NCBI GenBank assembly: GCA_046328525.1
Contig: JAXLWK010000007.1
Span: forward strand, 310,001-374,000
DNA: 64,000 nt
Direction: 5' to 3'
Source: JBDHWG01 sp046328525
Lineage (GTDB): Bacteria; Chloroflexota; Anaerolineae; Epilineales; JAHCIE01
A program made the translations under genes and the position numbers. Positions 34,172 to 43,646 of this stretch are shown piece by piece (the stretch's first letter is position 1; each line of letters starts with the position of its first letter). The notes beneath the pieces are model-generated. The model was not told the origin of the DNA and did not search any database. It saw only the letters and a program-made list of their open reading frames with translations.

Positions 34172-35464
34172 ATGCTGCGGAAACTGCTTCCCTGGATCGT
34201 CATCGTGGCCGTGACTTTGCTCATCGTCGCGTGCGGCGGCGCCCCCGCTGCCCCTGCCGCCCAGCAGCCCGCCGCCCAGCAGCCGGCCGCCCAACAGCCG
34301 GCCGCCCAACAGCCCGCCGCCGGAAAGGCGACCGGCGAGCCGATCAAGATCGGCGGCATCTTCGACCTGACCGGCGCAACCGGCGACGTCGGCACGCCCT
34401 ACGCCAAGGGGGTGCAGCACTTCGTGGAGTGGAAGAACAACAACGGCGGCGTCAACGGCCGCCCCATCACGCTCATCGGCCAGGACTACGGCTACAAGGT
34501 GCCGAACGCCGAGCAACTCTACAGCCAGTACACCACCCAGGACAAGGTGCTGGCGATCCAGGGCTGGGGCACCGCCGACACCGAGGCGCTGCGCCCGAAG
34601 ATCGCCGAGGACAAGATTCCCTACATGTCGGCCTCGTACTCCATCAACCTCGCCAATCCCAAGGAGACGCCGTACAACTTCCTCGTCGGCACGACATACT
34701 CCGAGCAGCTTCAGGCGGCCATGCAGTGGATGCTCCAGGACTGGAAGGCGAAGGGGAAGTCCGGCGTACCGAAGATCGCCTATCTGCACAGCAACAGCGG
34801 CTTCGGCCTCTCGCCGCTGGACGACGGCGACAAGTTCGCCACCGCGAACGGCCTGGAGAAGGGCCTGCGCATCCCCATGCCCGCCGCGACCGCCGACATG
34901 ACCCCGCAGCTCACCCAGGCGCAGCAGTACGGCGCCGACTACATCTTCATCCAGAACACGTCGGGCGCGGGCGCGACGGCGCTCAAGGCGGCCAAGTCCC
35001 TGGGTCTCCTCCCCAAGACCCAGGTCGTCTGCCTCAACTGGTGCACCGACGATCTGACGATCAAGCTGGCCGGCGACGCCGCCGAGGGGTTGGTGGGCGC
35101 GTCGCCGTTCGCCTTCCCGGACTCGAGCGCGGCGGGCATGAAGGACATGGCCGAGTTCGCCAAGTCGAAGGGCACGAGCATCGAGACCGAGGGCCTGCAC
35201 TACGCCCAGGGCTGGACGACGATGGCCGTGATGGCGGAGGGCCTCAAGCGCGCCCTGGAGAGCGGCAAGCCGCTGTCGGGCGAGGGCCTCAAGGCGGCGC
35301 TGGAAACGATGAAGGACTTCGACACAGGCGGCGTGACCACGAAACTGACCTTCACGCCGGACGACCATCGCGGCAGCAAGGCCCTGCGCCTGTACCAGGT
35401 GAAGAGCGGCAAGTGGACGCCGATGACCGACTACCTCCAGACCAACCTGAGCATTGCCAAGTAG
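34172..35464 (+). CDS. livJ: LIV-type substrate-binding lipoprotein
   Basis: The 430-residue binding protein is a lipoprotein: signal PWIVIVAVTLLIVAC with the lipidated Cys at residue 21. A linker of four tandem AAQQP units (15-bp DNA repeats) precedes a type I periplasmic-binding fold starting IKIGGIFDLTGATGDVG. AAGGAGGAG lies 6 bases before the ATG. It follows the insertion sequence by 27 bases, so its expression now depends on read-through or on promoter activity from the element. Confidence 0.92.
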   Translation: MLRKLLPWIVIVAVTLLIVACGGAPAAPAAQQPAAQQPAAQQPAAQQPAAGKATGEPIKIGGIFDLTGATGDVGTPYAKGVQHFVEWKNNNGGVNGRPITLIGQDYGYKVPNAEQLYSQYTTQDKVLAIQGWGTADTEALRPKIAEDKIPYMSASYSINLANPKETPYNFLVGTTYSEQLQAAMQWMLQDWKAKGKSGVPKIAYLHSNSGFGLSPLDDGDKFATANGLEKGLRIPMPAATADMTPQLTQAQQYGADYIFIQNTSGAGATALKAAKSLGLLPKTQVVCLNWCTDDLTIKLAGDAAEGLVGASPFAFPDSSAAGMKDMAEFAKSKGTSIETEGLHYAQGWTTMAVMAEGLKRALESGKPLSGEGLKAALETMKDFDTGGVTTKLTFTPDDHRGSKALRLYQVKSGKWTPMTDYLQTNLSIAK

Positions 35465-35470
35465 GAGCCG

Positions 35471-36265
35471 ATGCTCACCCTGAACAACGTGGAGGTGATC
35501 TACAGCGACGTGATCCTCGTCCTCAAGGGCATGTCCCTCAAGGTAGACGAAGGGCAGATCGTGGCGCTGCTCGGCTCCAACGGCGCGGGCAAGTCCACGA
35601 CCCTCAAGGCCATCTCCGGCCTGCTCAAGCCGGAGGATGGCGAGGTCGCCGACGGCGAGATCCTCTTCCTCGACCAGCGCATCCACCACATGGACGCGGC
35701 GCGAATCGTGCGCCAGGGCATCTTCCAGGTGATGGAGGGGCGGCGCGTGTTTGAGCACCTGACCGTCGAGGAGAACCTGCGCGCCGGCGCGTACAGCCGC
35801 CGCGACGGCCGCACCGTCAACGCGGACCTCGACCTGGTGTATCGCTACTTTCCACGCCTCAAGGAGCGGCAGCGCCAGAGTGCCGGCTATCTCTCCGGTG
35901 GCGAGCAGCAGATGCTCGCCATCGGCCGCGCCCTCATGGCCCACCCGCGCCTGATGATGCTCGACGAGCCGTCCCTGGGCCTCGCGCCGCTCCTCGTCAG
36001 CGAAATCTTCGACATCATCCGGCGCATCAACCAGGAGCAAGGCACGACGATTCTGCTGGTCGAGCAGAACGCGCGCCTGGCCCTGTCGGTCGCCCACTAC
36101 GCCTACATCATGGAGAACGGGCGCATCGTGCTGGAGGGCGCGCCGGCCGCCCTGGCGCACAACCCCGACGTCCGCGAGTTCTACCTCGGCCTGACCGACG
36201 TCGGGACGCGCAAGAGCTACCGCGATGTCAAGCACTACAAGCGCCGCAAGCGCTGGCTGTCGTGA
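35471..36265 (+). CDS. livF: LIV-type ABC transporter ATPase LivF
   Basis: The 264-residue ATPase has Walker A LGSNGAGKST near 36, the signature YLSGGEQQMLAIG near 137 and Walker B LMMLDEPSLGLAP near 157. The motif QGIFQVMEGRRVFEHLTVEE is typical for LivF. It starts 6 bases after livJ. A basic C-terminal tail (KHYKRRKRWLS) ends the protein; a terminator follows. Confidence 0.93.
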   Translation: MLTLNNVEVIYSDVILVLKGMSLKVDEGQIVALLGSNGAGKSTTLKAISGLLKPEDGEVADGEILFLDQRIHHMDAARIVRQGIFQVMEGRRVFEHLTVEENLRAGAYSRRDGRTVNADLDLVYRYFPRLKERQRQSAGYLSGGEQQMLAIGRALMAHPRLMMLDEPSLGLAPLLVSEIFDIIRRINQEQGTTILLVEQNARLALSVAHYAYIMENGRIVLEGAPAALAHNPDVREFYLGLTDVGTRKSYRDVKHYKRRKRWLS

Positions 36266-36277
36266 GCGCCTGAACGC

Positions 36278-36308
36278 GAGGCGGTTTCCCATCGGGAGCC
36301 GCCTCTTT
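36278..36308 (+). terminator. Terminator of LIV operon 1
   Basis: GAGGCGG and CCGCCTC pair around a small inner stem (TCCC/GGGA), followed by TTTCC. It lies 13 bases after livF. Confidence 0.7.
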
Positions 36309-36328
36309 CCATTTCAGAACACTTGTGC

Positions 36329-36357
36329 TTGCTTCTACGCCCGATTCGGAGTAGAAT
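36329..36357 (+). promoter_or_regulatory. Promoter of recN
   Basis: TTGCTT and TAGAAT are spaced by 17 bases, about 30 bases upstream of the recN start. No LexA-type operator is evident. Confidence 0.55.
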
Positions 36358-36388
36358 CGGACAAAACGTGTTTGCTTTGCGAGGAGCC

Positions 36389-38149
36389 GTGCTAGTCGAG
36401 CTGAGCATCCGAGATTTTGCGATCATTGACCGGCTGGACCTGCGCCTCTCGCCGGGCTTCAACGTCCTCACCGGCGAGACGGGCGCGGGCAAGTCCATCA
36501 TCATAGACGCCGTGAGCATCCTCCTGGGGGCGCGCGCCGATAGCAACTGGGTGCGCGCCGGCGCCGACCGCACCCGCATCGAGGGCATCTTCTCCCTGAC
36601 CGACGGGCAGCGCGCCGCCCTGGCCCCCATCCTGGCCGAGTACGGCCTGGACGAGGACACCGACGATCTCATCTTGACGCGCGAGATCACGGCGACCGGC
36701 CGCAGCCAGGGCCGCGTGAACGGCCGCGCCGTTACTGCCGCCATCCTGAGCGGCGTCGGCGAGCTGCTAGTAGACATTCACGGGCAGACCGAGCACCTCT
36801 CGCTGTTGCGCGTCCGGCAGCACGTCGAAATGCTGGACCGCTACGCCGGCCTCGGGATGCCGCGCGCCCGCGTGGCCGAGCTTGTGCGTCAGATCCGCGC
36901 CGTGCGCAACGAGCTGGCCGCGCTCCACCGGGACGAGCGCGAGCTGGCCCGCCGCCAAGAGATGCTGCGCTACCAGGTGGACGAGATTGACGAGGCGGCG
37001 CTGGAGGTAGGCGAGGATGAAGCGCTGCTCCAGGAACGCGTGCGCCTGGTCAACGCCCAGAAACTCATGGACCTGGCCGAGATGGTGCACGCGACGCTCT
37101 ACGAGCCGGGTGACGAGGGGCGCGGCGCGCTCGATCTGCTGAGCGAGGCGGCAGGCAGCCTCCACGCCCTCATCAAGCTCGATCCGCGCCTGGCCGCCCA
37201 GGAAAGCGCCCTGCTCGCCGCCCTCGACAACCTCGAAGACGTCGGCCGGGCCATGCGCGACTACCGCGACGAGATCGAGGGCAACCCCGACCGCCTGGAC
37301 GAGGTCGAGGAGCGGCTGACCCTTATCAACGCCCTCAAGCGCAAGTACGGCGACACCATCGCCGAGATCCTGGCCTTCGCCCAACGCGCTTCGACCGAGT
37401 TGGAGAGCATCGAGCACCGCTCCGAGCGCCTCGAAGCGCTGGCCGCCCAGGAAACCCGGCTGCTCGATCACATCGGCCAGGCGGCGGAGGCATTGTCGGC
37501 GGCGCGGCGCGAGGCCGGCGACCGCCTGGCGCAGGCGGTGGAGGCCCAGCTGACGGAGCTGCGCATGGAGCGCACCCAGTTCTATGTCGCCCTGGGGCGC
37601 AGCGAGGCCGACGACGGCTGCCCCGTCGGGAACGCCCGCTACGCCTTCGACGCCACTGGCATTGACCGCGTCGAATTCCTCATCTCCCCCAACCCCGGCG
37701 AGCCGCTGCGGCCGCTGGTGAAGATCGCCTCCGGCGGCGAGACGTCGCGGCTGATGCTGGCGCTCAAGTCGGTGCTGGCGTCGGGCGATGCCGTCCCGAC
37801 CCTGATCTTCGACGAAATTGACCAGGGCATCGGCGGGCGCGTCGGCGAGATCGTCGGCCGCAAACTGTGGGGGCTGACGGTCGCCAACGGCCACGTAGAC
37901 CACCAGGTCATCTGCATCACCCACCTGCCCCAGATCGCCACCTACGGCGACGCCCACTACAACGTCAGCAAGCGCGTCGTCGGCGAGCGCACCTCGACCC
38001 TCATCCGCCCGATTGACGGCGAGGAGCGCGTCGCCGAGATCAGCACGATGCTGGGCGCGGAGACGGACCTGACGAGGCAGACGGCGGTGGAGATGCTCGA
38101 CCATACCACAGCGGTCAAGACCGGCGCGTCCCAGGGGTCGCCGGCATGA
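36389..38149 (+). CDS. recN: DNA repair ATPase RecN
   Basis: The 586-residue SMC-like protein acts in double-strand break repair. Walker A GETGAGKSI is near residue 32, a long central coiled coil (about 150-370) follows, then the ABC signature IASGGETSRLMLAL near 450 and Walker B TLIFDEIDQGIGGRVG near 475. The likely start is GTG giving MLVELSIRDFAIID, the conserved N-terminus; GAGGAG is close (2 bases), so the GTG seven codons upstream at 36368 remains possible. Its stop overlaps the following small gene by 4 bases. Confidence 0.94.
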   Translation: MLVELSIRDFAIIDRLDLRLSPGFNVLTGETGAGKSIIIDAVSILLGARADSNWVRAGADRTRIEGIFSLTDGQRAALAPILAEYGLDEDTDDLILTREITATGRSQGRVNGRAVTAAILSGVGELLVDIHGQTEHLSLLRVRQHVEMLDRYAGLGMPRARVAELVRQIRAVRNELAALHRDERELARRQEMLRYQVDEIDEAALEVGEDEALLQERVRLVNAQKLMDLAEMVHATLYEPGDEGRGALDLLSEAAGSLHALIKLDPRLAAQESALLAALDNLEDVGRAMRDYRDEIEGNPDRLDEVEERLTLINALKRKYGDTIAEILAFAQRASTELESIEHRSERLEALAAQETRLLDHIGQAAEALSAARREAGDRLAQAVEAQLTELRMERTQFYVALGRSEADDGCPVGNARYAFDATGIDRVEFLISPNPGEPLRPLVKIASGGETSRLMLALKSVLASGDAVPTLIFDEIDQGIGGRVGEIVGRKLWGLTVANGHVDHQVICITHLPQIATYGDAHYNVSKRVVGERTSTLIRPIDGEERVAEISTMLGAETDLTRQTAVEMLDHTTAVKTGASQGSPA

Positions 38150-38442
38150 CCGAGCCAAACGACGAGATGTGCTTTCTGCCCCTCGTTACCGGCGGGCTGC
38201 TCCTGCTGCGCTGGGTCGAGTACGACGTGGACCAGGATGCCGTCCGTCTCACGGAAAAGATGGACGACCTGGCCCAGGCGCAGGAAGCCGAGACCATCGG
38301 CCAGCTCGCCTTCCAGGGCCTCGCCGCGCTCCAAACCGTCAAGCTCGTCCGCGACACCCCACCCTACACGCGCCTCGTCCGCGTCACCCTGCGCCCGGAG
38401 AATGACATTCGCTACGCCCTCATCGCCGACAGCCAAAGATGA
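38146..38442 (+). CDS. Small protein coupled to recN
   Basis: The 98-residue protein overlaps the recN stop by 4 bases (ATGA), suggesting coupling. It has no signal or membrane helix; the body is alternating beta/alpha, with MDDLAQAQEAETIGQLAFQG as a probable helix. Its end falls at the start of a dispersed repeat. I do not recognise a family. Confidence 0.6.
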   Translation: MTEPNDEMCFLPLVTGGLLLLRWVEYDVDQDAVRLTEKMDDLAQAQEAETIGQLAFQGLAALQTVKLVRDTPPYTRLVRVTLRPENDIRYALIADSQR

Positions 38443-38559
38443 GATTTGCCGCAGAGGCACAGAGGACGCAGAGGGAAGAAACAGAACAGAAGCGCACACA
38501 ACTCTCCTTGTTCCCTCCTTCTACCTCTCTGTGTCCTCTGTGCCTCTGCGGCAAATCTC
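38441..38559. repeat. Large near-perfect intergenic inverted repeat
   Basis: Arms of about 34 bases start GAGATTTGCCGCAGAGGCAC on the left and end in its complement on the right, with only a few mismatches, around a loop of about 50 bases. It is a variant of the GCAGAGACGCAGAG family. No gene is visible in 38560-38702. Confidence 0.65.
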
Positions 38560-38702
38560 TTGTGTGCTTGCGGATGCTTGAAGCGCAGGATTATTCGTCA
38601 GACTCTACCGGCGCTGGTAAAATAGGGGGCTGACCACGAAGGGGGCCTGGCGGGGGTGGCGACCCTCGCCGGGCCGCTGCATTTCCAGGCAGGCTCATAC
38701 CC

Positions 38703-41291
38703 ATGTCCGAGGCTTCACAAACCTCCCTCAACCTCACCCGCCGCGCGATCCTCGCCTACCAGGCCGGCCACCCTGAGACGGCCCGCGAGCTGCTCGCCGA
38801 GGCCATTCAAGACGACCCGCAGAATGAGCTGGCCTGGCTCTGGCTCGCGGCCCTCGCCCACACCAACCACGACAAGCGTTACTGCCTGGAACGGGCGCTC
38901 GAAATCAACCCCAAAGGCCCGGCGCGCGACGCCCTCGTCGCTCTCGGTGACGTCACCCCCACCGTGCCCACCTACGTCGCCGGCGCGGACCAACTACCGC
39001 GGCCGGACGAGATCATGGACGTGCAGGAGAAGAAGGTGCGCGTGCGTTCGCGCCGCCGCCGCATCCTGTACAGCGCCCTGGCGGTCATCGCCCTCGTCGC
39101 CCTGGTAAGCTTCGCCGCCGCGCGCGTGCGCCTGCCGAAGGACTCCGTGCGCCTCGCCGTGGCCGCACCTGTGACGGGGCCGAGCAGCGCCGTCGGGCAG
39201 GAGCTTGTGCAAAGCGCGCGGCTGGCCGTGGACCGCCTCAACCAATCAGGCGGGATCAACGGACGGAGCGTCGAGCTGGTGGTGTACGACGACCAGAATG
39301 ACCCAGCCCTCGCCCGCCAGCGCGCCGAGGAGATCGTCAAAGACGGCCGCGCGCTGGCCGTGCTGGGCCACAACTCCAGCGCCCCTACCCAGGCCGCGAG
39401 CGACGTGTACAACGCCGCCGGCATCCCCATGATCACAGGCACGGCCAGCGCCGACGAGGTCACGAACAACAGGCCGTGGAGCTTCTCGACCACCTTCAAC
39501 AACACGGCCCAGGGCGCATTCCTGGCGACCTACATCGCCCAGGTTCTAAAGGCACCCCGAGTCAGCATCGTGGCCTCCGACGAGGTCTACGGCAAGTCCC
39601 TGTCCCAGGCGTTTCGCCAGAACCTGCCGCCCGAGGTTGCCGTCGCCGACGTCTGGCGCGTGGACATGCGGCCTGAGAAGCGCGACGGATCGGTCCAGGC
39701 GGCCATAGACGCCGTCGCCAACGCGGCGGAGCCTGGCCTCGTCCTCCTGGCCGTCCCGCGCCTGGAAGCGAAGGACCTCCTGCTCGGCATGCGGCGCGCG
39801 AGACCGGATCTCCAGGTCATGGTGGCCGACGCCGCAGGATCGAGCGCGTTCGCCGACCTGTTCAAAGACGAGCCGGAGGAGCGGGCGCAGCCGGGGTTCT
39901 TCACCAACGGCGTGTACGCCGCGACCCCCCTCATCTACGACAGCGCGCCCTTCGCCGCCCAGGAGCTGGCCGCCCAGTACCAGGCCACGTATGAGGCGGT
40001 TCCCTCCTGGCGCGGCGTCAAGGTCTACAACGCCGCCCTCGCCCTGTTCGATGCCATCCGCCGCGCCGACGTGCGCAACACCGCCGACAGCCGCGCGGAG
40101 GACCGCGACCGCATCCGACGCAACCTGACCATGCTCCAGAGCCGCGAGAGCAGCATCGAGGGCCTGGACGGGCCAATCTACTTCAATAGCGAGGGCGTGG
40201 CGGCAACGCCGGTCTCCGTCGGCATCTTCCAGGACCGCACGCTCCTGTCTGCGCCTGTGCAGCTCCAACCGGCCGAGAACCTGGGCCGGCTGGACCTCCA
40301 GGCGGCTCTGGGTCGCGGCGACCTGTTCCGGGTCAACGGCCAGTATCTGCGGCCGACGCGCGTCGTCTACACCGGCGCTTCCATCAACGAGCTGAGCGAC
40401 CTGGACGCGCGCGCCGGCACGGCGAAGCTCGACTTCTACGTCTGGTTCCGCTATCGCGCCGACGACGACGCCACCAACATCACCTTCATCAACGCCACCG
40501 ACAACAATCTGAAGCTCGGCGTGCCGATTGAGCAAACGACGATAGACGGCATGAAGTACAGGCTCTACCGCGTGCGCGGCAACTTCAAGCAGACCCTCGA
40601 CTTCCACGACTACCCTTTCGACAGGCAGACGATCGGCGTGCGCTTCCAGAACGCTCGCCTGCCACGCGAGGAGGTCATCTACGTGGTGGACACGACGGGC
40701 ATGGCGCGCGATGCCGCCAAAGCCGACGAGCAGGCGCGTGAGATCGTCAACATAGACAACTGGCACATACGCGGCCCGGTCGAACTGTTCCAGGCTACCG
40801 TCGGCCAGAAGTCCAACTTCGGCGACCCGCGCCTGTTCAACACCAACAGCAAGCTTGAGTTTTCGGAGTTCTCCCTCGGCGTGGAGTTGGGGCGCGACCT
40901 GCTCAGTTTCCTGGTGCGCAATCTCCTGCCGCTGGCCCTCATCCTCATCATCCTCTACATCTCCCTGTTCTTCTCCCACGAGGACCAGACCACCGACCGC
41001 GTCTCGACCGCCGTCACCGTGCTACTCACGGCGGCCGTGTTGCTGGCCGCCATCTACGGCAGCCTGCCGGAGGTCGGATACACCGTGGCGATTGAGTACG
41101 GCTTCTACGCCTTCTTTGGGCTGACGCTCGCCGCCGTGTTCCTGGCGCTCATCGGCAGCCGCCTGTACAAGCAGGGCCACGAGGAGATTCTGACCCGCGT
41201 GGACGTGGCCGCGCGCATCATCTTCCCCCTGGTCGTCCTTGCGTTCCTGGTCTGGTACATTGTGCAGTACGTGCCGCGCCTGCGGATGTAG
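38703..41291 (+). CDS. TPR / LIV-binding domain / pentameric ligand-gated channel fusion
   Basis: The 862-residue protein joins four parts. About 1-85 are TPR helices (AIQDDPQNELAWLWLAALAH). A transmembrane helix at about 118-140 (RILYSALAVIALVALVSFAA) leads out of the cytoplasm. About 148-520 is a type I periplasmic-binding fold (VRLAVAAPVTGPSSAVGQE, GINGRSVELVVYDDQND, VSIVASDEVYGKS), as in LIV-binding proteins. About 552-732 is a pLGIC extracellular beta domain with the Pro-loop motif DFHDYPFDRQTIGVRF near 634. Four helices follow: M1 with RNLLPLALILIILYISLFF, M2 with DRVSTAVTVLLTAAVLLAAI and then LPEVGYT, M3 and M4. Inference: a solute-gated channel whose opening is controlled by a LIV-like sensor. 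No Shine-Dalgarno sequence is evident. Confidence 0.85.
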   Translation: MSEASQTSLNLTRRAILAYQAGHPETARELLAEAIQDDPQNELAWLWLAALAHTNHDKRYCLERALEINPKGPARDALVALGDVTPTVPTYVAGADQLPRPDEIMDVQEKKVRVRSRRRRILYSALAVIALVALVSFAAARVRLPKDSVRLAVAAPVTGPSSAVGQELVQSARLAVDRLNQSGGINGRSVELVVYDDQNDPALARQRAEEIVKDGRALAVLGHNSSAPTQAASDVYNAAGIPMITGTASADEVTNNRPWSFSTTFNNTAQGAFLATYIAQVLKAPRVSIVASDEVYGKSLSQAFRQNLPPEVAVADVWRVDMRPEKRDGSVQAAIDAVANAAEPGLVLLAVPRLEAKDLLLGMRRARPDLQVMVADAAGSSAFADLFKDEPEERAQPGFFTNGVYAATPLIYDSAPFAAQELAAQYQATYEAVPSWRGVKVYNAALALFDAIRRADVRNTADSRAEDRDRIRRNLTMLQSRESSIEGLDGPIYFNSEGVAATPVSVGIFQDRTLLSAPVQLQPAENLGRLDLQAALGRGDLFRVNGQYLRPTRVVYTGASINELSDLDARAGTAKLDFYVWFRYRADDDATNITFINATDNNLKLGVPIEQTTIDGMKYRLYRVRGNFKQTLDFHDYPFDRQTIGVRFQNARLPREEVIYVVDTTGMARDAAKADEQAREIVNIDNWHIRGPVELFQATVGQKSNFGDPRLFNTNSKLEFSEFSLGVELGRDLLSFLVRNLLPLALILIILYISLFFSHEDQTTDRVSTAVTVLLTAAVLLAAIYGSLPEVGYTVAIEYGFYAFFGLTLAAVFLALIGSRLYKQGHEEILTRVDVAARIIFPLVVLAFLVWYIVQYVPRLRM

Positions 41292-41358
41292 ACGCGCTAC
41301 TACCACCCGACGAGGCGTTTCCGCCCTAGCGCCGCTTCAGAGAACGTGTTCGGATACG

Positions 41359-41419
41359 GGTAGGGGTAGCCCTCGTGGCTACCCACATCCCAGGGCGACC
41401 ACAAGGGATCGCCCCTACC
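41359..41419. repeat. Intergenic inverted repeat
   Basis: Arms GGTAGGGGTAGCCCTCGTGG and CCACAAGGGATCGCCCCTACC pair imperfectly. The ends resemble those of the 13509 palindrome. Confidence 0.5.
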
Positions 41420-41474
41420 GAAATGCCGAATAGGTTGTTTGATTATGCACTAGCGGAGGTCAAAGAAGGGGAAT

Positions 41475-41505
41475 TTGGAGGGGCGAAGCCTTTCCAAACC
41501 ACCCC
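41475..41505. repeat. Remnant of the MITE seen at 9268 and 10072
   Basis: The segment TTGGAGGGGCGAAGCCTTTC followed by CAAACCACCCC matches the inner hairpin of the MITE-like element with a few substitutions; the terminal repeats are not visible. Confidence 0.4.
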
Positions 41506-41555
41506 CTACGAGAAGTACAGGGATAGTGATAGCATCAACAGGAGGAGTCATCGTT

Positions 41556-43376
41556 ATGACAATCGAAGTCTCGACACCCAGCGCCGCCGGCATTCGCTGG
41601 GACCTGAGCGACCTGTACGCCCGCCCGGATGACCCGCGCCTCGCCGCCGACCTGGACCAGGTCACCGCCGACGCCGAAGCCTTCGCGGCGGCATATCGCG
41701 GCAAGCTCACGGCCGAGGGTGGGCCGAGCGCCGAGCTGGTGCTGGCCGGGCTTGAGGCCCTGGGCGCGCTGCACGACCGCTCCGCGCGAATCAGCTACTA
41801 CGCCCACCTCGCGTTCGCGGCCAACACCCAGGACAACAACCTCCGCAACCTCATCCAGCGCGTCGAGCAGCGCCTGACCCAGGTCCAGAACACGACCCTG
41901 TTCTTCGGCCTGGAGTGGCAGGCGGTCGCGGACGATGTCGCGGACGCCCTCATGGCCGATGCGCGCCTCGCCGACTACGCCCACCACCTCCACGTCTTGC
42001 GTCTCAACCGCCCGCATACGTTGAGCGAGGCCGAGGAGAAGGTGGTCAACGAGAAAGACGTGACCGGCGTCAGCGCGTGGCAGCAGTTGTTCACCGAGCA
42101 GACCGGGGCGCTGGCGATTCCGGTCGAGCGCGCAGGCCAGACGGAGCGCCTGACCCTGGACGCCGCGCTGACCTTGATGCGCGACCCTGAGCGGGCGACG
42201 CGCAAAGCGGCCCACGATGCCGTCTACGACGTCCTCGCCGGGCAAGAGCAAATGCGCGCCTATATCTACGACACCATCATTCAGGATCGCCTGACGATGG
42301 ACCGGCTGCGGCATTTCGCGGACCCGATGGCGGCGACCCACCTGGATAACGAGATCGCCGGCGAAGCGGTGGCCCAGATGCTCGACGTGGTCGAGGCGAA
42401 CTATGGGCTGGCCCACGAGTACTGGCGGCTCAAGGGGCGGCTCCTCGGCATTGACCGCCTCACCATCTACGACCAGTACGCGCCGCTGCCCCAGGCCTCC
42501 GGCCGGCTGCCGTATGCCGAAAGCAAAGCCATCGTCCTGGAAGCCCTGGGCCAGTTCTCGCCCCGCTTCGCCAACATCGCGCAGCGCTTCTTCGACCGCA
42601 ATTGGATTGACGCCGAGGTGCGCCCCGGCAAGCGCGGCGGCGCGTTCTGCGCCGGTGTGACGCCCAGCCTGCACCCGTACATCCTGTGCAACTACACGGA
42701 CACGCAGCGCGACGCCCTGACCGTCGCCCACGAGCTAGGCCACGGCATCCACGATGTGTTGTCCGGCGAGCGCCAAAACATCTTCAACTACCACCCCAGC
42801 CTGCCGGTCGCGGAGACGGCCTCGGTGTTCGCGGAGATGACGGTGTTCGACTACCTGGTCGAGCGCCAGGCGACGCCCGCCGACCAGCTTGCCCTGCTGG
42901 CCGGCACCATCGAAGACATCTTCGCCACGGCGTTCCGCCAGACCGTCCTGACCCGCTACGAGCAGAAGGCCTACGCGGCGCGGGCCACGGACCGCCTCAC
43001 GCCGGACATGCTCAAGACGTTCTGGTGGGACGCCAACGCGCCGTACTACGGCGACGCGCTCCAGATGACCGACGGCTACCGTTGGGGCTGGTCGTACATC
43101 CCGCACTTCATCGGCACGCGCTTCTACACGTATGCCTACGTGTTCGGCGAGCTGCTCGTCCTGGCGTTGTACCGGATGTACCGCGAGCAGGGCCAGGCCT
43201 TCATTCCCGGCTACATCGAGCTACTGTCACGCGGTGGGAGCGCAGCGCCGGCCGAGCTGGTCGAGCCGCTGGGGGTTGATTTCCGCGACCCGGCGTTCTG
43301 GCAGAAGGGGTTCGACGAGCTGGCGCGGCTCGTTCACTGGGCGACGCGCCTCGCCGACGAGGTGGCGGCTTCATAA
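41556..43376 (+). CDS. pepF: Oligoendopeptidase F (M3 family)
   Basis: The 606-residue cytosolic zinc metallopeptidase degrades oligopeptides. The catalytic zinc motif HELGHGIHD (HExxH) is near residue 394, with the downstream Glu in SVFAEMTVFDYL near 430. The N-terminal region IRWDLSDLYARPDDPRL is typical for PepF. GGAGGAG lies upstream of the ATG; sequence further upstream is intergenic. It is a single gene without operon partners. Confidence 0.94.
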   Translation: MTIEVSTPSAAGIRWDLSDLYARPDDPRLAADLDQVTADAEAFAAAYRGKLTAEGGPSAELVLAGLEALGALHDRSARISYYAHLAFAANTQDNNLRNLIQRVEQRLTQVQNTTLFFGLEWQAVADDVADALMADARLADYAHHLHVLRLNRPHTLSEAEEKVVNEKDVTGVSAWQQLFTEQTGALAIPVERAGQTERLTLDAALTLMRDPERATRKAAHDAVYDVLAGQEQMRAYIYDTIIQDRLTMDRLRHFADPMAATHLDNEIAGEAVAQMLDVVEANYGLAHEYWRLKGRLLGIDRLTIYDQYAPLPQASGRLPYAESKAIVLEALGQFSPRFANIAQRFFDRNWIDAEVRPGKRGGAFCAGVTPSLHPYILCNYTDTQRDALTVAHELGHGIHDVLSGERQNIFNYHPSLPVAETASVFAEMTVFDYLVERQATPADQLALLAGTIEDIFATAFRQTVLTRYEQKAYAARATDRLTPDMLKTFWWDANAPYYGDALQMTDGYRWGWSYIPHFIGTRFYTYAYVFGELLVLALYRMYREQGQAFIPGYIELLSRGGSAAPAELVEPLGVDFRDPAFWQKGFDELARLVHWATRLADEVAAS

Positions 43377-43380
43377 GGAG

Positions 43381-43506
43381 TTGTCATTGCGAGCGAACGC
43401 GAAGCAATCCCCCGCTCTTGCGTCAGACGGGCTACGACTGCGCCAGCGTCACTCTTGCCCACCGGGAGATTGCTTCGTCGTCCTATCGTCCTCCTCGCAA
43501 TGACGC
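43381..43506. repeat. 'CATTGCGAG / CTCGCAATG' dispersed repeat
   Basis: Starts TTGTCATTGCGAG and later GAAGCAATCC; ends GGGAGATTGCTTCG and CCTCGCAATGACG. This inverted pair is a well-known intergenic repeat type in many bacteria. No gene is visible in 43377-43646. Confidence 0.6.
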
Positions 43507-43646
43507 AGAGACGCGGGTATCTCGAACCACGAACCGTTCCGGGTGACAGCCGGGGATTCTTTTTCATGCTTTTCCTGCCCTTTCGTGCCCTTCGTGTTCC
43601 AAAGGCTCTGACTTGTGTGTGGAGGCTATGTTTGAGGGAGGTACCC

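Noticed and set aside
34255..34325. Short tandem repeats considered as a CRISPR or satellite
   Set aside because: They are in-frame 15-bp units coding for the AAQQP linker of a lipoprotein; there are no spacers.
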